From Microbacterium sufflavum (GTDB lineage Bacteria; Actinomycetota; Actinomycetes; Actinomycetales; Microbacteriaceae), in assembly GCF_023091155.1 (NCBI RefSeq), contig NZ_JAHWXK010000001.1:1116001-1180000 (forward strand): a stretch of 64,000 nt of DNA, written 5' to 3'. The position numbers and the translations under genes are program-made. The notes beneath the pieces are model-generated. The model had not been told where the DNA came from. It worked only from the letters and a program-made list of their open reading frames with translations, and did not search any database. Each line of letters begins with the position of its first letter. Position 1 is the first letter of the stretch. Shown one piece after another: positions 44,787-53,107 of the stretch.

Positions 44787-45660
44787 TCGACCTCCGGTTC
44801 AGCAGCCGCAGCAGCTGCGACACGGCGTCGTCCTGTCCGTCGAGCGCGGCGTGGCTGATCTCCATGCGGGTGAGGAGGTCGGCGAGGCGGGCGGCGTCGG
44901 CATCGCGCTGCGCCGTGAGCTCCTGCACGATGCCGCGGTCGCCCTGCACGAAGTCGGGCACCTGCCACCGGCTGTCCACGTCGACGCGCAGCCGCCCGGT
45001 GCGGTGGTCGAGCACGGGGTCGGCGTCGCGCAGCGTGAGCCACAGCACGTCGTGCTGCACGCGCAGCCTCCGCAGCAGTCGCTCGGTCTCGGAGGTGACC
45101 GGGGCCTCGTCGGTGAGCACGACCACGATCATGCGGCGGGCGACGGTGCGGGTGACGAACGACAGCAGCGCGTCGCGGTCGCTCGGGGCCGCCGCGTCGT
45201 CCACCGCGCGATCGAGTGTGCGCAGGGCGTGCTCGAGGGCGCCCTCGCTGCGACCGGGAGCCAGGCGGCGCACCCTGGACGCATCGCCGTAGACCACGGT
45301 GAAGTCGTCGCCGTGGCGCAGCGTGAGCACGCCGAGGGCCCCGGTGGCCAGGATCGCGAGCTCCTTCTTCGAGCGCTCGTCGGCGGCCAGGGCGGCCATC
45401 GAGCGACCGGTGTCCACCACGAACATCACGGTGTGCATGCGCGTGGCCCGCGACCGCTTCACCAGCGGCGTGCCCAGCCGGGCGGTCGCGCGCCAGTCGA
45501 TGTCGCGCACCTGATCGCCGTACTCGTACTTGCGCAGGTCCTCGAAGTCGAGGCTCCGTCCGTGCAGCAGCGACGCGTAGGCGCCGTCGAGCGCGTGCAG
45601 GGATTTGCGCGACGAGTGGATGAAGAGCTTGCTCTTCACCTGGGTGATCAGGCTGGCCAT
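44773..45660 (-). CDS. DUF58 domain protein
   Basis: 295 residues. DUF58 core with FEDLRKYEYGDQVRDIDW and a vWA-like fold (TVMFVVDTGRSMAA). Partner of MoxR ATPases across bacteria, soluble. The C-terminus carries a basic stretch. It starts 9 bp after the MoxR gene. Confidence 0.88.
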   Translation of the reverse strand: MASLITQVKSKLFIHSSRKSLHALDGAYASLLHGRSLDFEDLRKYEYGDQVRDIDWRATARLGTPLVKRSRATRMHTVMFVVDTGRSMAALAADERSKKELAILATGALGVLTLRHGDDFTVVYGDASRVRRLAPGRSEGALEHALRTLDRAVDDAAAPSDRDALLSFVTRTVARRMIVVVLTDEAPVTSETERLLRRLRVQHDVLWLTLRDADPVLDHRTGRLRVDVDSRWQVPDFVQGDRGIVQELTAQRDADAARLADLLTRMEISHAALDGQDDAVSQLLRLLNRRSNARL

Positions 45661-45669
45661 GGCGGTGCG

Positions 45670-46776
45670 TCAGGGCGTGGGGACCGAGGCGAAGATCTGG
45701 TCGATGATCTCCTCGCTGCGGATGCCCTCGGCGTCGGCCTCGAACGTCAGCAGCACGCGGTGGCGCAGCACGAGGTGCCGGAGGGCGCGGATGTCCTCCG
45801 GCAGCACGTGCGCGCGTCCGTTCAGGAGGGCGAGGGCTCGCGACGCCTGCAGGAACGCGATGCTCGCGCGGGGGCTGGCGCCGTACTTGATGTAGCGGGC
45901 GCGCTCCTCGCCGATGTACGGCGCCGGATTCCGGGTGACGTAGGCGAGCGACACGATGTAGTTGCGGATCGCGGGGTCGACGTAGATGCGGCTCGCGACG
46001 TCTTGCAGCAGGTGCACGTCGTCGAGCGTGACGGCGCTGGACACGTGCCGGTCGGGGTCGAGCACGCCGGAGTCGATGCGGCTGAGGATCTCGAACTCGT
46101 CGGCGGGGCTCGGGTACTCGACGATCTCCTTCAGCAGGAACCGGTCCATCTGCGCCTCGGGCAGCTCGTAGGTGCCCTCCTGCTCGATGGGGTTCTGCGT
46201 CGCGATCACCAGGAACGGCTTCGGCAGCGGGTGGATCTCGCCGCCGATCGTGGTCTGGTGCTCCTGCATCGCCTCGAGCATCGCGCTCTGGGTCTTGGCG
46301 CTGGAGCGGTTGATCTCGTCGAGCAGCACGAAGTTGGCGTGCACGGGGCCGAGCACGGTGCGGAACGTGCCGGTCGCGGCGTCGTAGATCTGGTTGCCCG
46401 TGATGTCGCTGGGCAGCAGGTCGGGCGTGCACTGGATGCGCTTGAACTGCGCCTTCACGGTGTCGGCCAGGGTGCTCGCGGCGGTGGTCTTCGCGAGACC
46501 CGGCACGCTCTCCAGCAGGATGTGGCCGCCCGCGATGAGCGAGACGAGCAGGCTGGTGCGCAGGCGCTCCTGGCCGACCATCTTCGCCGAGTACGCGTCG
46601 GAGATGGTCTTCAGCACGCCGGTGGCGCGGGCCATCTCGGCCTCGGTGGGTGCGGGCTTCTCGCCGGGCGCGGGCGTCGGAGCCGGGGTGGCGGCGGGCG
46701 AGGTCGCGGCGGAGGGAGCGGGCGGGGGCGGCGGTGCGGAGATCGTCGGCGGAGTCTGCGCGTCGGGCTCGGTCAT
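45670..46776 (-). CDS. moxR: MoxR-family AAA+ ATPase
   Basis: 368 residues. A Pro/Ala-rich leader of about 45 residues precedes the AAA+ core: Walker A ESVPGLAKTT, Walker B NFVLLDEINR, sensor 1 FLVIATQNPIEQEG, and the lid with YGASPRASIAFLQASRAL. MoxR proteins are chaperone-like ATPases that activate or assemble other proteins, usually with vWA partners such as those encoded downstream. First gene of a seven-gene minus-strand operon. Confidence 0.92.
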   Translation of the reverse strand: MTEPDAQTPPTISAPPPPPAPSAATSPAATPAPTPAPGEKPAPTEAEMARATGVLKTISDAYSAKMVGQERLRTSLLVSLIAGGHILLESVPGLAKTTAASTLADTVKAQFKRIQCTPDLLPSDITGNQIYDAATGTFRTVLGPVHANFVLLDEINRSSAKTQSAMLEAMQEHQTTIGGEIHPLPKPFLVIATQNPIEQEGTYELPEAQMDRFLLKEIVEYPSPADEFEILSRIDSGVLDPDRHVSSAVTLDDVHLLQDVASRIYVDPAIRNYIVSLAYVTRNPAPYIGEERARYIKYGASPRASIAFLQASRALALLNGRAHVLPEDIRALRHLVLRHRVLLTFEADAEGIRSEEIIDQIFASVPTP

Positions 46777-46901
46777 CGGTCGGTTCGTCTCCCTCGTTCA
46801 CACGCGGGACCACGTCGTGCCCCTCCGCCGACCAGCGTAATCGCAACGACGGGACGCGCGCCCGCCGAACAGGGCGGCGTCGGCCTCGGGGAACCCGCGG
46901 A

Positions 46902-47831
46902 TCAGCGGGCGCGGCGCCAGCGCAGGCGCGTGATGAGCACCCCGAGCAGGCACAGGGCGCCACCGACGAACATGAGCGGCGTCGGCACCTCGCCCAGGAT
47001 CATCCACGACATCAGGATCGCGAGCGCCGGGACGACGTAGGTCGTGGCGGAGGTCTTGCCCGCGGTACTGCGCTGCAGCACGTACGCCCAGGTGGTGAAC
47101 GCGATCGCCGTGGGGAACACGCCCAGGTACACCACCCACAGGGTCGCGTCGAGGGGCGCGGACTGCACGTCGGCCACGAGCGGACCGATCCACGGCAGCA
47201 GGGCGATCGTGCCCGCGGCCGCGCCGAGCCACGTGAGCGTGGTCGCGTCGGCACCCCCGCTCAGCAGGTGCTTCTGCAGCAGCGTGCATCCGGCGTACAT
47301 GACCGCGGCCAGCAGAGCGAGCAGGAGCCCGGTGATGTCCGGACCGGTGCTGCTCGTGGAGTTCATGCCGATCAGCACCACGCCGAGGAACGCGATGGGT
47401 GCGCCGATGATCAGCGGGCGAGGGAAGCCCTCCCGCAGGAACAGTCCGCTGAACACCACCACCATGAGCGGAGCCAGATTGACCACCATCGCCGCCGTCC
47501 CCGCGTCGAGCGTGCGCTCCGCGCTGTTCAGGGCCAGGTTGTACACGCAGAACCATCCGACGCCCCACAGCACGATGAGCAGCCACTGCCGCCGGTCGGG
47601 GAGGCGGATGCCGTGGCGGAGCGCGATCACCGTCAGCGCGAGCGTGCCGACGGCCATGCGCAGCAGCGCGAGCGCACCGGGGTCGTAGTGCGGGCCCGCT
47701 CCGCGGATGCCGATGAACGCCGAGGCCCAGAGCACCACCGTGACCACGGCGGCGAGGAGGACGAGCACGCCCTGACGGCGGCCGGGCGCGCGCTGCTCGA
47801 CCGTGGGCTCTGGCGTGGGGGTGTGCGGCAC
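46902..47831 (-). CDS. EamA/DMT-family transporter
   Basis: 309 residues, ten membrane helices in two EamA repeats (VVTVVLWASAFIGIRGAGP; LALLAAVMYAGCTLLQKHLL). Exporters of amino acids, nucleosides or drugs by family. GTG 47831 has GAGGATC upstream. It ends at 46902 and the MoxR gene follows 125 bp further along the minus strand. Substrate unknown. Confidence 0.85.
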   Translation of the reverse strand: MPHTPTPEPTVEQRAPGRRQGVLVLLAAVVTVVLWASAFIGIRGAGPHYDPGALALLRMAVGTLALTVIALRHGIRLPDRRQWLLIVLWGVGWFCVYNLALNSAERTLDAGTAAMVVNLAPLMVVVFSGLFLREGFPRPLIIGAPIAFLGVVLIGMNSTSSTGPDITGLLLALLAAVMYAGCTLLQKHLLSGGADATTLTWLGAAAGTIALLPWIGPLVADVQSAPLDATLWVVYLGVFPTAIAFTTWAYVLQRSTAGKTSATTYVVPALAILMSWMILGEVPTPLMFVGGALCLLGVLITRLRWRRAR

Positions 47832-48045
47832 CGTCCGATCCTCCCACCGGCCTCCGACAGCGGGCGATCCTCGGGAGCGACAGCCGTCGTCGCTTTCCCG
47901 CCAGGCCGCCGGTGGGGCACTGCTAACGTCGAAGAGCAGCCACTGTCCGGGCAGGTCGAGCGTTCCGCTCCCCCCGGAGAAGGACTGTCCTCCTCACCCG
48001 GATACGGCTGCGCCCGATACATGACGACGAGTGTGAGGACCATAC

Positions 48046-49473
48046 GTGACGAACAGTGAACGAGTAGCGATCATCGGTGCCGGCCCCTCGGGGATGGCAC
48101 AGCTGCGGGCCTTCGAGTCCGCGGCCCGTGCGGGGGCGGACATCCCCGACCTGGTCTGCTTCGAGAAGCAGGCCGACTGGGGCGGCCAGTGGAACTACAC
48201 CTGGCGCACCGGACTGGACGAGTTCGGCGAGCCCGTGCACTCCAGCATGTACCGCAACCTGTGGTCGAACGGCCCGAAGGAGGCGCTGGAGTTCGCCGAC
48301 TACACCTTCGACGAGCACTTCGGCCGTCCGATCTCGTCGTATCCGCCGCGCCCCGTGCTGTGGGACTACATCGCCGGACGCCTCGCGAAGACGCGGGTGC
48401 GCGACCTGATCCGCTTCCAGACCGCCGTGCGCTGGGTGGAGTTCGACGAGGAGCGCGAGGTGTTCACGCTCACCAGCGAGCACCTGCCCACCGGAGCGAC
48501 GACCACGGAGGAGTTCGACCGCGTGGTGGTGGCCAGCGGGCACTTCTCCTTCCCGAACGTGCCGCACGTCGACGGCATCGAGACCTTCCCCGGATCGATC
48601 TCGCACGCGCACGACTTCCGCGGTGCCGAAGCGCTGGCCGGCCGCGACGTGCTCGTGATCGGGTCGAGCTACTCCGCGGAGGACATCGGCAGCCAGGCGT
48701 TCAAGATGGGCGCCCGCTCCGTCACCGCCAGCTACCGCTCCGCGCCCATGGGGTACGACTGGCCGGAGGGCTTCGAGGAGCGTCCGGTCGTGCAACGGTT
48801 CGACGGCAGCGTGGCGCACTTCGCCGACGGCACCTCCATGCGCGTGGATGCGGTGATCCTCTGCACCGGCTACCTGCACCGGTACCCCTTCCTCCCGGGC
48901 GACCTCGCACTGTCGTCGCCCAACAACGTCTACCCGGACGGGCTCTACCGCGGTGTGCTGTGGCAGCAGAACCCGCGGCTGGCGTACCTGGGCGCGCAGG
49001 ACCAGTGGTTCACGTTCAACATGTTCGACGCGCAGGCGTGGTTCGTGCGCGACGTGATCCTCGGTCGCATCGAGCTCCCCGACGAGGCGGAGCGGGCGGC
49101 CTCGATCGCGCAGTGGCGGGAGCGCTTCGACCGGATCGACTCGGCGGCGACCGAGATCCGCTTCCAGGCGGACTACATCCGTGACCTCCTGGAGTGCACC
49201 GACTATCCGGCGTTCGACCTCGACCGCGTCGTCGAGATCTTCCTGGCGTGGAAGCGCGACAAGAAGGCGGACATCATGGGGTACCGCGACCGCGTGTACG
49301 CCTCGGTCATGACGGGCACCCTCGCCGCCGTGCATCACACGCCCTGGCTGGAGGAGCTCGACGACTCGCTCGACCGCTACCTCGACGTGGACCCGGATGC
49401 CCGTGGCGCGGCGCTGCTCACCGGCGACCCGGCGGCGGACGACGACGAGCGCGAGGCGTTGCTGCCCGCCTGA
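48046..49473 (+). CDS. Flavin-containing monooxygenase, trimethylamine monooxygenase-like
   Basis: 475 residues. FAD loop IIGAGPSG, the FMO identity motif FPGSISHAHDF (FxGxxxHxxxF) and NADPH loop VIGSSYSAED. Long blocks close to bacterial trimethylamine monooxygenase Tmm (DWGGQWNYTWRTGLDEFG, NGPKEALEFADYTFDEHFG, SYRSAPMGYDWPEG) support oxidation of trimethylamine to its N-oxide, or of related amines or sulfides. No TMAO demethylase gene lies nearby. GTG 48046 has GTGAGGACC upstream. It is followed by a strong hairpin terminator. Confidence 0.85.
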   Translation: MTNSERVAIIGAGPSGMAQLRAFESAARAGADIPDLVCFEKQADWGGQWNYTWRTGLDEFGEPVHSSMYRNLWSNGPKEALEFADYTFDEHFGRPISSYPPRPVLWDYIAGRLAKTRVRDLIRFQTAVRWVEFDEEREVFTLTSEHLPTGATTTEEFDRVVVASGHFSFPNVPHVDGIETFPGSISHAHDFRGAEALAGRDVLVIGSSYSAEDIGSQAFKMGARSVTASYRSAPMGYDWPEGFEERPVVQRFDGSVAHFADGTSMRVDAVILCTGYLHRYPFLPGDLALSSPNNVYPDGLYRGVLWQQNPRLAYLGAQDQWFTFNMFDAQAWFVRDVILGRIELPDEAERAASIAQWRERFDRIDSAATEIRFQADYIRDLLECTDYPAFDLDRVVEIFLAWKRDKKADIMGYRDRVYASVMTGTLAAVHHTPWLEELDDSLDRYLDVDPDARGAALLTGDPAADDDEREALLPA

Positions 49474-49486
49474 TCGGATTCGTCGG

Positions 49487-49530
49487 GGTGCTCTCGCGAC
49501 GATCAGCCCCCTGGGCGGCGCGAGAGCACC
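49487..49530 (+). terminator. Hairpin terminator after the FMO gene
   Basis: GGTGCTCTCGCG (49487-49498) and CGCGAGAGCACC (49519-49530) form a perfect 12-bp stem with a 20-nt loop, 14 bp after the stop codon, no T-tract. Confidence 0.65.
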
Positions 49531-49616
49531 TCGTCGGGTGCCGTCCTTGGCGGGGTAAAGGGCGGAGCCCGACGCCACCGTCCGCTGCACCCAACGGTTC
49601 GGTGGCGACAGGGGTA

Positions 49617-49673
49617 GCGTGACACCGGGTCACGCGCTCCACAAGATCAGCGGCGGGCGATCACCCGGGTGAT
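49617..49673. promoter_or_regulatory. Two dyads upstream of vapB
   Basis: GCGTGAC-N5-GTCACGC (49617-49635) and the perfect 14-bp palindrome ATCACCCGGGTGAT (49660-49673). They lie 55-115 bp before vapB and about 90-145 bp after the FMO terminator. Possible extra regulator sites. Confidence 0.35.
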
Positions 49674-49692
49674 GTCCGCTTTCGTCGACGTC

Positions 49693-49724
49693 GGTGTTAC
49701 ACCGCAGACTGCTGGTGTTACACT
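49693..49724 (+). promoter_or_regulatory. vapBC promoter with paired operators
   Basis: GGTGTTACAC occurs at 49693-49702 and 49714-49723, 21 bp apart (two helix turns); each holds the dyad GTGT-T-ACAC. TTACAC (49697-49702) serves as -35 and TACACT (49719-49724) as -10, with a 16-bp spacer, then 6 nt to the ATG. Both operators thus cover the promoter boxes, as expected for toxin-antitoxin autorepression. Confidence 0.7.
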
Positions 49725-49730
49725 TGACGC

Positions 49731-49997
49731 ATGCCGACCAAGCACCCGCGGACCAACATCACGCACACGCCGCAGGTCGCCCGCGCCCTTGACGTGGCAC
49801 GACGGCGGTGGCCGGAGGAGGAGCGCGACAGTGCCCTGATCCTCCTCCTTCTCGAAGAGGGCGCCCGCGCGGTCGAAGAGCACGCGGATGAGGGTGATGC
49901 CCGGCGGGCGCAGCGACTCCGTTCTCTCGCCGGTCGGTACTCGGGTGTCTACGGCGACGATTACCTGGAGCGCGTCCGCGAAGGCTGGGACGAGTGA
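49731..49997 (+). CDS. vapB: VapB-type antitoxin
   Basis: 88 residues. The N-terminus NITHTPQVARALDVARRRWP matches the ribbon/helix DNA-binding start of small actinobacterial antitoxins, and the C-terminal half (YSGVYGDDYLERVREGWDE) should wrap the PIN toxin. Leaderless start ATG 49731. GTGA overlap with the PIN gene ensures coupled translation. Confidence 0.8.
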   Translation: MPTKHPRTNITHTPQVARALDVARRRWPEEERDSALILLLLEEGARAVEEHADEGDARRAQRLRSLAGRYSGVYGDDYLERVREGWDE

Positions 49998-50371
49998 TCG
50001 TCGTCGACGCGGGTGTGCTCATCGGTCTGCTCGACGACCGCGACGCGCACCACCGGGCGGCACTGGAGATGCTCGAGCGCACACCGCCGCCGTACCTGGT
50101 GCATCCGCTCACGCTCGCCGAAGTGCTGGTCGGGCCGGCCAGGGTCGGTCGCGAGGCTCAGGCCTGGGACGACCTGAAAGAGATCGGCGTCGAGGTCGCG
50201 GCCCTCGGCCCTGACGAGCCGCTGGCTCTTGCACGGTTGCGCGCCGAGCACCGGTTGACGATGCCGGACACGTGTGTGCTCGCCACGGCCGTGCATCACG
50301 GGTGCCGTCTCGCGACGTTCGATCGTCAGCTGGCCGTGGCCGCCGCGCGCAGCGGACGCGCGCTCGACTGA
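49994..50371 (+). CDS. vapC: VapC-type PIN-domain ribonuclease toxin
   Basis: 125 residues with the complete PIN active site: Asp5 (VVDAGVLIG), Glu43 (LAEVLVG), Asp92 (MPDTCVLATA) and Asp110 (FDRQL). VapC toxins cut tRNA or rRNA and are held inactive by VapB. GTG 49994 overlaps the vapB stop. The pair is a typical type II toxin-antitoxin module and the only recognised one in the window. Confidence 0.9.
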   Translation: MIVVDAGVLIGLLDDRDAHHRAALEMLERTPPPYLVHPLTLAEVLVGPARVGREAQAWDDLKEIGVEVAALGPDEPLALARLRAEHRLTMPDTCVLATAVHHGCRLATFDRQLAVAAARSGRALD

Positions 50372-50379
50372 CCGCGCCG

Positions 50380-51075
50380 TCACTGCGCGCGGACGACACC
50401 CCGTCGGCGGCCGACCCACACGACCAGTGCGGCGGTGGCGAGGATGATCGCGGCGATCAGCAGCACATACAGCGCCACGGTCCCGTAGCCGCCCGGCTGG
50501 TGCGGGTTGAGGAACGGGTAGGGGTACCACCAGTGCTCGCCCGTCCCCGGGGAGACCACGAGGTTCGCGCGCACCAGGGTGTACACGACCCAGACGATCG
50601 GGAAGACCGCCGCGACCGCGACGGCGCTCCACCGCAGTGCGCGTCGACGCGGGGCGACCAGCACGTCGAGCAGCATCAGCAGGGGGATCACCACGTGCAG
50701 CACCTCGTTCGACCACGCGACCGTGGCACCCTGCGGCAGGGCGATGCCGCGCAGGAGGGTGTTGTAGACGACGCCGGTCACGATCATGTAGCTGCTCGCG
50801 CACATCAGCAGGACCGCGAGCCAGCGCGGCTCGGGGTCGGTCGTGTCGCGGTGGCGCAGCGCCCACACGGCCCCGGCGGCGAGGGCGACCGCCGCGAGCA
50901 CGTTCGACTCGATCGTGAAGAAGCTGAAGAAGTTCGCGATCACGGTGGGGAGGTGGCCGCCCCACGCGGTGTCGGCGTCGCGCGCGATCTCCAGCGTGCG
51001 CAGGAGCTGGGCGACGATGGCCGCCACGGCGAGAGCCGATGCCGCGAGCCGCGCGTAGGGCCACCACCGTGTCAT
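50380..51075 (-). CDS. Pr6Pr-like membrane protein
   Basis: 231 residues, about six membrane helices. The pattern IANFFSFFTIESNVLAAVAL, NTLLRG, WSNEVLHVVIPLLMLLDVL and WWYPYPFLNP is the signature of the Pr6Pr family of unknown function. ATG 51075 has GGAGG 5 nt upstream and a TACAGT -10-like box about 18 nt upstream. Convergent with vapC (8 bp). Confidence 0.8.
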   Translation of the reverse strand: MTRWWPYARLAASALAVAAIVAQLLRTLEIARDADTAWGGHLPTVIANFFSFFTIESNVLAAVALAAGAVWALRHRDTTDPEPRWLAVLLMCASSYMIVTGVVYNTLLRGIALPQGATVAWSNEVLHVVIPLLMLLDVLVAPRRRALRWSAVAVAAVFPIVWVVYTLVRANLVVSPGTGEHWWYPYPFLNPHQPGGYGTVALYVLLIAAIILATAALVVWVGRRRGVVRAQ

Positions 51076-51140
51076 ACCGACCTCCGTCGCACACTGTAGC
51101 GGCACGGAATCCTGCCCACCGCCACCCGGTGTCCGTTGCG

Positions 51141-51155
51141 TACGACAGGATGGGG
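51141..51155 (+). promoter_or_regulatory. Shared upstream element, first paralogue
   Basis: TACGACAGGATGGGG; the second paralogue has TACGTCAGGATGGGG (53068-53082), 14 of 15 identical. CAGGAT ends 29 bases before the start codon in both cases. Probably the -10 region; a related TAGGATGGGG lies before purA. Confidence 0.45.
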
Positions 51156-51180
51156 CAGACGATGCGGAGGGGGTGGCTCG

Positions 51181-52440
51181 ATGTCGTACGACCTCGAGGT
51201 GTACGGAAAGGTCTCGCTGACGGCGAAGGAACTCGCGAAGGTGGTGTCGTCGGTGCGGGGGCTGAAGGCCACGGTCGACCGGCGCGCGCAGACGATCTCC
51301 TCCATCGTGCACAAGCGCGGCCGTGCGGCGGCGTTCGAGCTCGACGGGCCCAATCTGCTGGAGCCGGAGGACATCCCGGAGGAGTGGACGGAGGCGGCCG
51401 GCTCCACGGTGCTCTACAGCATCCACGTGCCGTATGCCGTGCAGTCCGACGGAGGGTTCTCGTTCCGTGTCGACGAGCGCGATCTGGCGGCGGCGACGGC
51501 TTTCGCGGCGCGGCTGGCGGAGCGCATCGACGGCACGGTGATCGACTCGCAGACCGTCGAGCCGCGCGAACCAGAGCCCGCGCCGGAACCCGAGCCCCCG
51601 CGCCCGCGCTTCCTGCACCTCCGCTGGTATCGCCTGCTCGACGACCGGAATGACCAGGACCTCGCCGCGATCTATCTCCGCACCGCTCGCGAGTTCTTCC
51701 GGCCGGGGGTACCCTCGCGTTTCGGCACGCACGAACCATTCCAGGGGCGGTTCCCCCGCGACGACGACGCCCTGTTCGACACGATGTACCGCGAGTCCTG
51801 CTACATCGGCACCCTCATCCTGGCCGGCAAGCCGATCGAGCACGGGACCATCGACGGCTGGACCAACGACCTGAGCCGGCGCACGCAGACGATCGGGCTG
51901 AAGTTCGAGCTCGATCGGCTCGTGAAGCTCAAGGCTCTCGGCGCCCTCGAGTCGTTCGTGGTCGCCCTCGCCGAACGCACCGGATCCTTCTTCGCTTTCG
52001 CCGAGCTCAGCACGAGCCGATACGGGACCGCGCAGCCGTCCATGGACGTGAAGCTCGACGACCCGTGGAGCGGGCTGCCGACCGACCCGCAGTGGCTGAC
52101 CTGGTTCGGGCCGGAGTACGCCGAGCTCGTCGCGCCGCACCTCGACCCCGCGCGAACGACGGCCACGGCGCGGGGAACCCTGCTGCGCTGGACCGAACAC
52201 CCCGCCGAGGCGGAGGAGTTGCGCGCACTGAGCGGCGACCCCTGGATTCCCGCCGACTACCGGGGAGTGTTCGACCCCGCCGTCGACGAGCGATGCCGCA
52301 GGGCGGCCGCCGTCATGCCGGCGTCTCTGCGCTATCCCGCGGCGGGCTCGCCCCAGGCCCTGCGCATCGAGGCGCACTATGCGCGGGCGCGCGACGTGCA
52401 AGCCAGGGCGGGCGCGCGGCCGGGGGAGGGACGCCGATGA
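51181..52440 (+). CDS. Unknown protein, immunity-island paralogue 1
   Basis: 419 residues, no membrane segment or signal. Paralogue of the 375-residue product of 53108-54235. Shared blocks: MSYDLEVYGKVSL, YSIHVPY, FAARLAERIDG, FLHLRWYR, the YRE-C region, KPIEHGTI..W, ESFVVALAERTGSFFA, and WLTWFGPEYAELVAPHL. A Glu/Pro-rich linker (about 125-140) separates two domains. Family not recognised. ATG 51181 has GGAGGGGG upstream. The coupled barstar-like gene and the close paralogue suggest an immunity-protein role, which is inference. Confidence 0.7.
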   Translation: MSYDLEVYGKVSLTAKELAKVVSSVRGLKATVDRRAQTISSIVHKRGRAAAFELDGPNLLEPEDIPEEWTEAAGSTVLYSIHVPYAVQSDGGFSFRVDERDLAAATAFAARLAERIDGTVIDSQTVEPREPEPAPEPEPPRPRFLHLRWYRLLDDRNDQDLAAIYLRTAREFFRPGVPSRFGTHEPFQGRFPRDDDALFDTMYRESCYIGTLILAGKPIEHGTIDGWTNDLSRRTQTIGLKFELDRLVKLKALGALESFVVALAERTGSFFAFAELSTSRYGTAQPSMDVKLDDPWSGLPTDPQWLTWFGPEYAELVAPHLDPARTTATARGTLLRWTEHPAEAEELRALSGDPWIPADYRGVFDPAVDERCRRAAAVMPASLRYPAAGSPQALRIEAHYARARDVQARAGARPGEGRR

Positions 52441-53009
52441 CGCTCGAACAATCGGGTGCAGGTCCGTCGTCGACCGCGCGGGACTTCCTCTGGACGACGG
52501 GCGGCCCGTGGGTGTACGTCGGTCACGGCGAGCCAGATCGCGAGAAATGGATCCCCTCGTGGTTCTACGCGGAGCCAGGACGGGACGACGTGTGCGTGCG
52601 CACCCTGCGCGGATGGAAGATGCGGTCCTACGAAGGACTCATGAACGAGTTCGGTGCCGCTCTCCAGTTCTTCGACGGCTTCGGCGAGAACTGGCCGGCG
52701 CTGAGCGATTGCCTCCGCTCCCTGGACGAATGGCTGCCGGCGAGTGCCTACGTCCTCGTCGTCGAGCGCGCGGAAGAGGTGCTGGTCGACGATCCGCTCG
52801 ACCTGGAAGCGTTCTTGCGGACGCTGCACTTCGCAGGTGAATCCTGGTCGGAGCCGGTGGACGGTCCTGCGGTCCACGCTCGGCCGCCGACCCCGTTCCA
52901 TGCACTGCTGAACGTCAGTGACGCGCATCCGGAGGGCATCGACCGCTTCGTCCGCGTCGCAGCCGGCGCACGCACCGACATCCCCCTGCGTGAGGGCGGC
53001 ACCCGATGA
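52437..53009 (+). CDS. Barstar-family ribonuclease-inhibitor-like protein
   Basis: 190 residues. The core at about 56-115 (TLRGWKMRSYEGLMNEFGAA, DGFGENWPALSDCLRSLDEW, YVLVVERAEEVL) follows the barstar fold, including the FGENW acidic helix that plugs the active site of barnase-type RNases. N- and C-terminal additions make it twice the size of barstar. ATGA overlap with the previous gene. No barnase-like toxin gene is seen in the window, so it may be an orphan immunity gene. Confidence 0.8.
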   Translation: MTLEQSGAGPSSTARDFLWTTGGPWVYVGHGEPDREKWIPSWFYAEPGRDDVCVRTLRGWKMRSYEGLMNEFGAALQFFDGFGENWPALSDCLRSLDEWLPASAYVLVVERAEEVLVDDPLDLEAFLRTLHFAGESWSEPVDGPAVHARPPTPFHALLNVSDAHPEGIDRFVRVAAGARTDIPLREGGTR

Positions 53010-53067
53010 CGACAGTGGTCTCCGAGGGGTGGCACTGACGCCCCCGGCTCCGGCGACGGCACGGGGG

Positions 53068-53082
53068 TACGTCAGGATGGGG
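53068..53082 (+). promoter_or_regulatory. Shared upstream element, second paralogue
   Basis: TACGTCAGGATGGGG, nearly identical to 51141-51155 and at the same distance from its start codon. Suggests that the duplication included the promoter. Confidence 0.45.
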
Positions 53083-53107
53083 AGACCCGCACGGGAGGGG
53101 ATGCACG

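Noticed and set aside
47832..48045. Possible riboswitch before the FMO gene
   Set aside because: There is a CTGCT/AGCAG stem, a repeated ACTGTCC and an AGGAC-T-GTCCT dyad, but I could not match any known riboswitch consensus (guanidine-I and glycine were considered).
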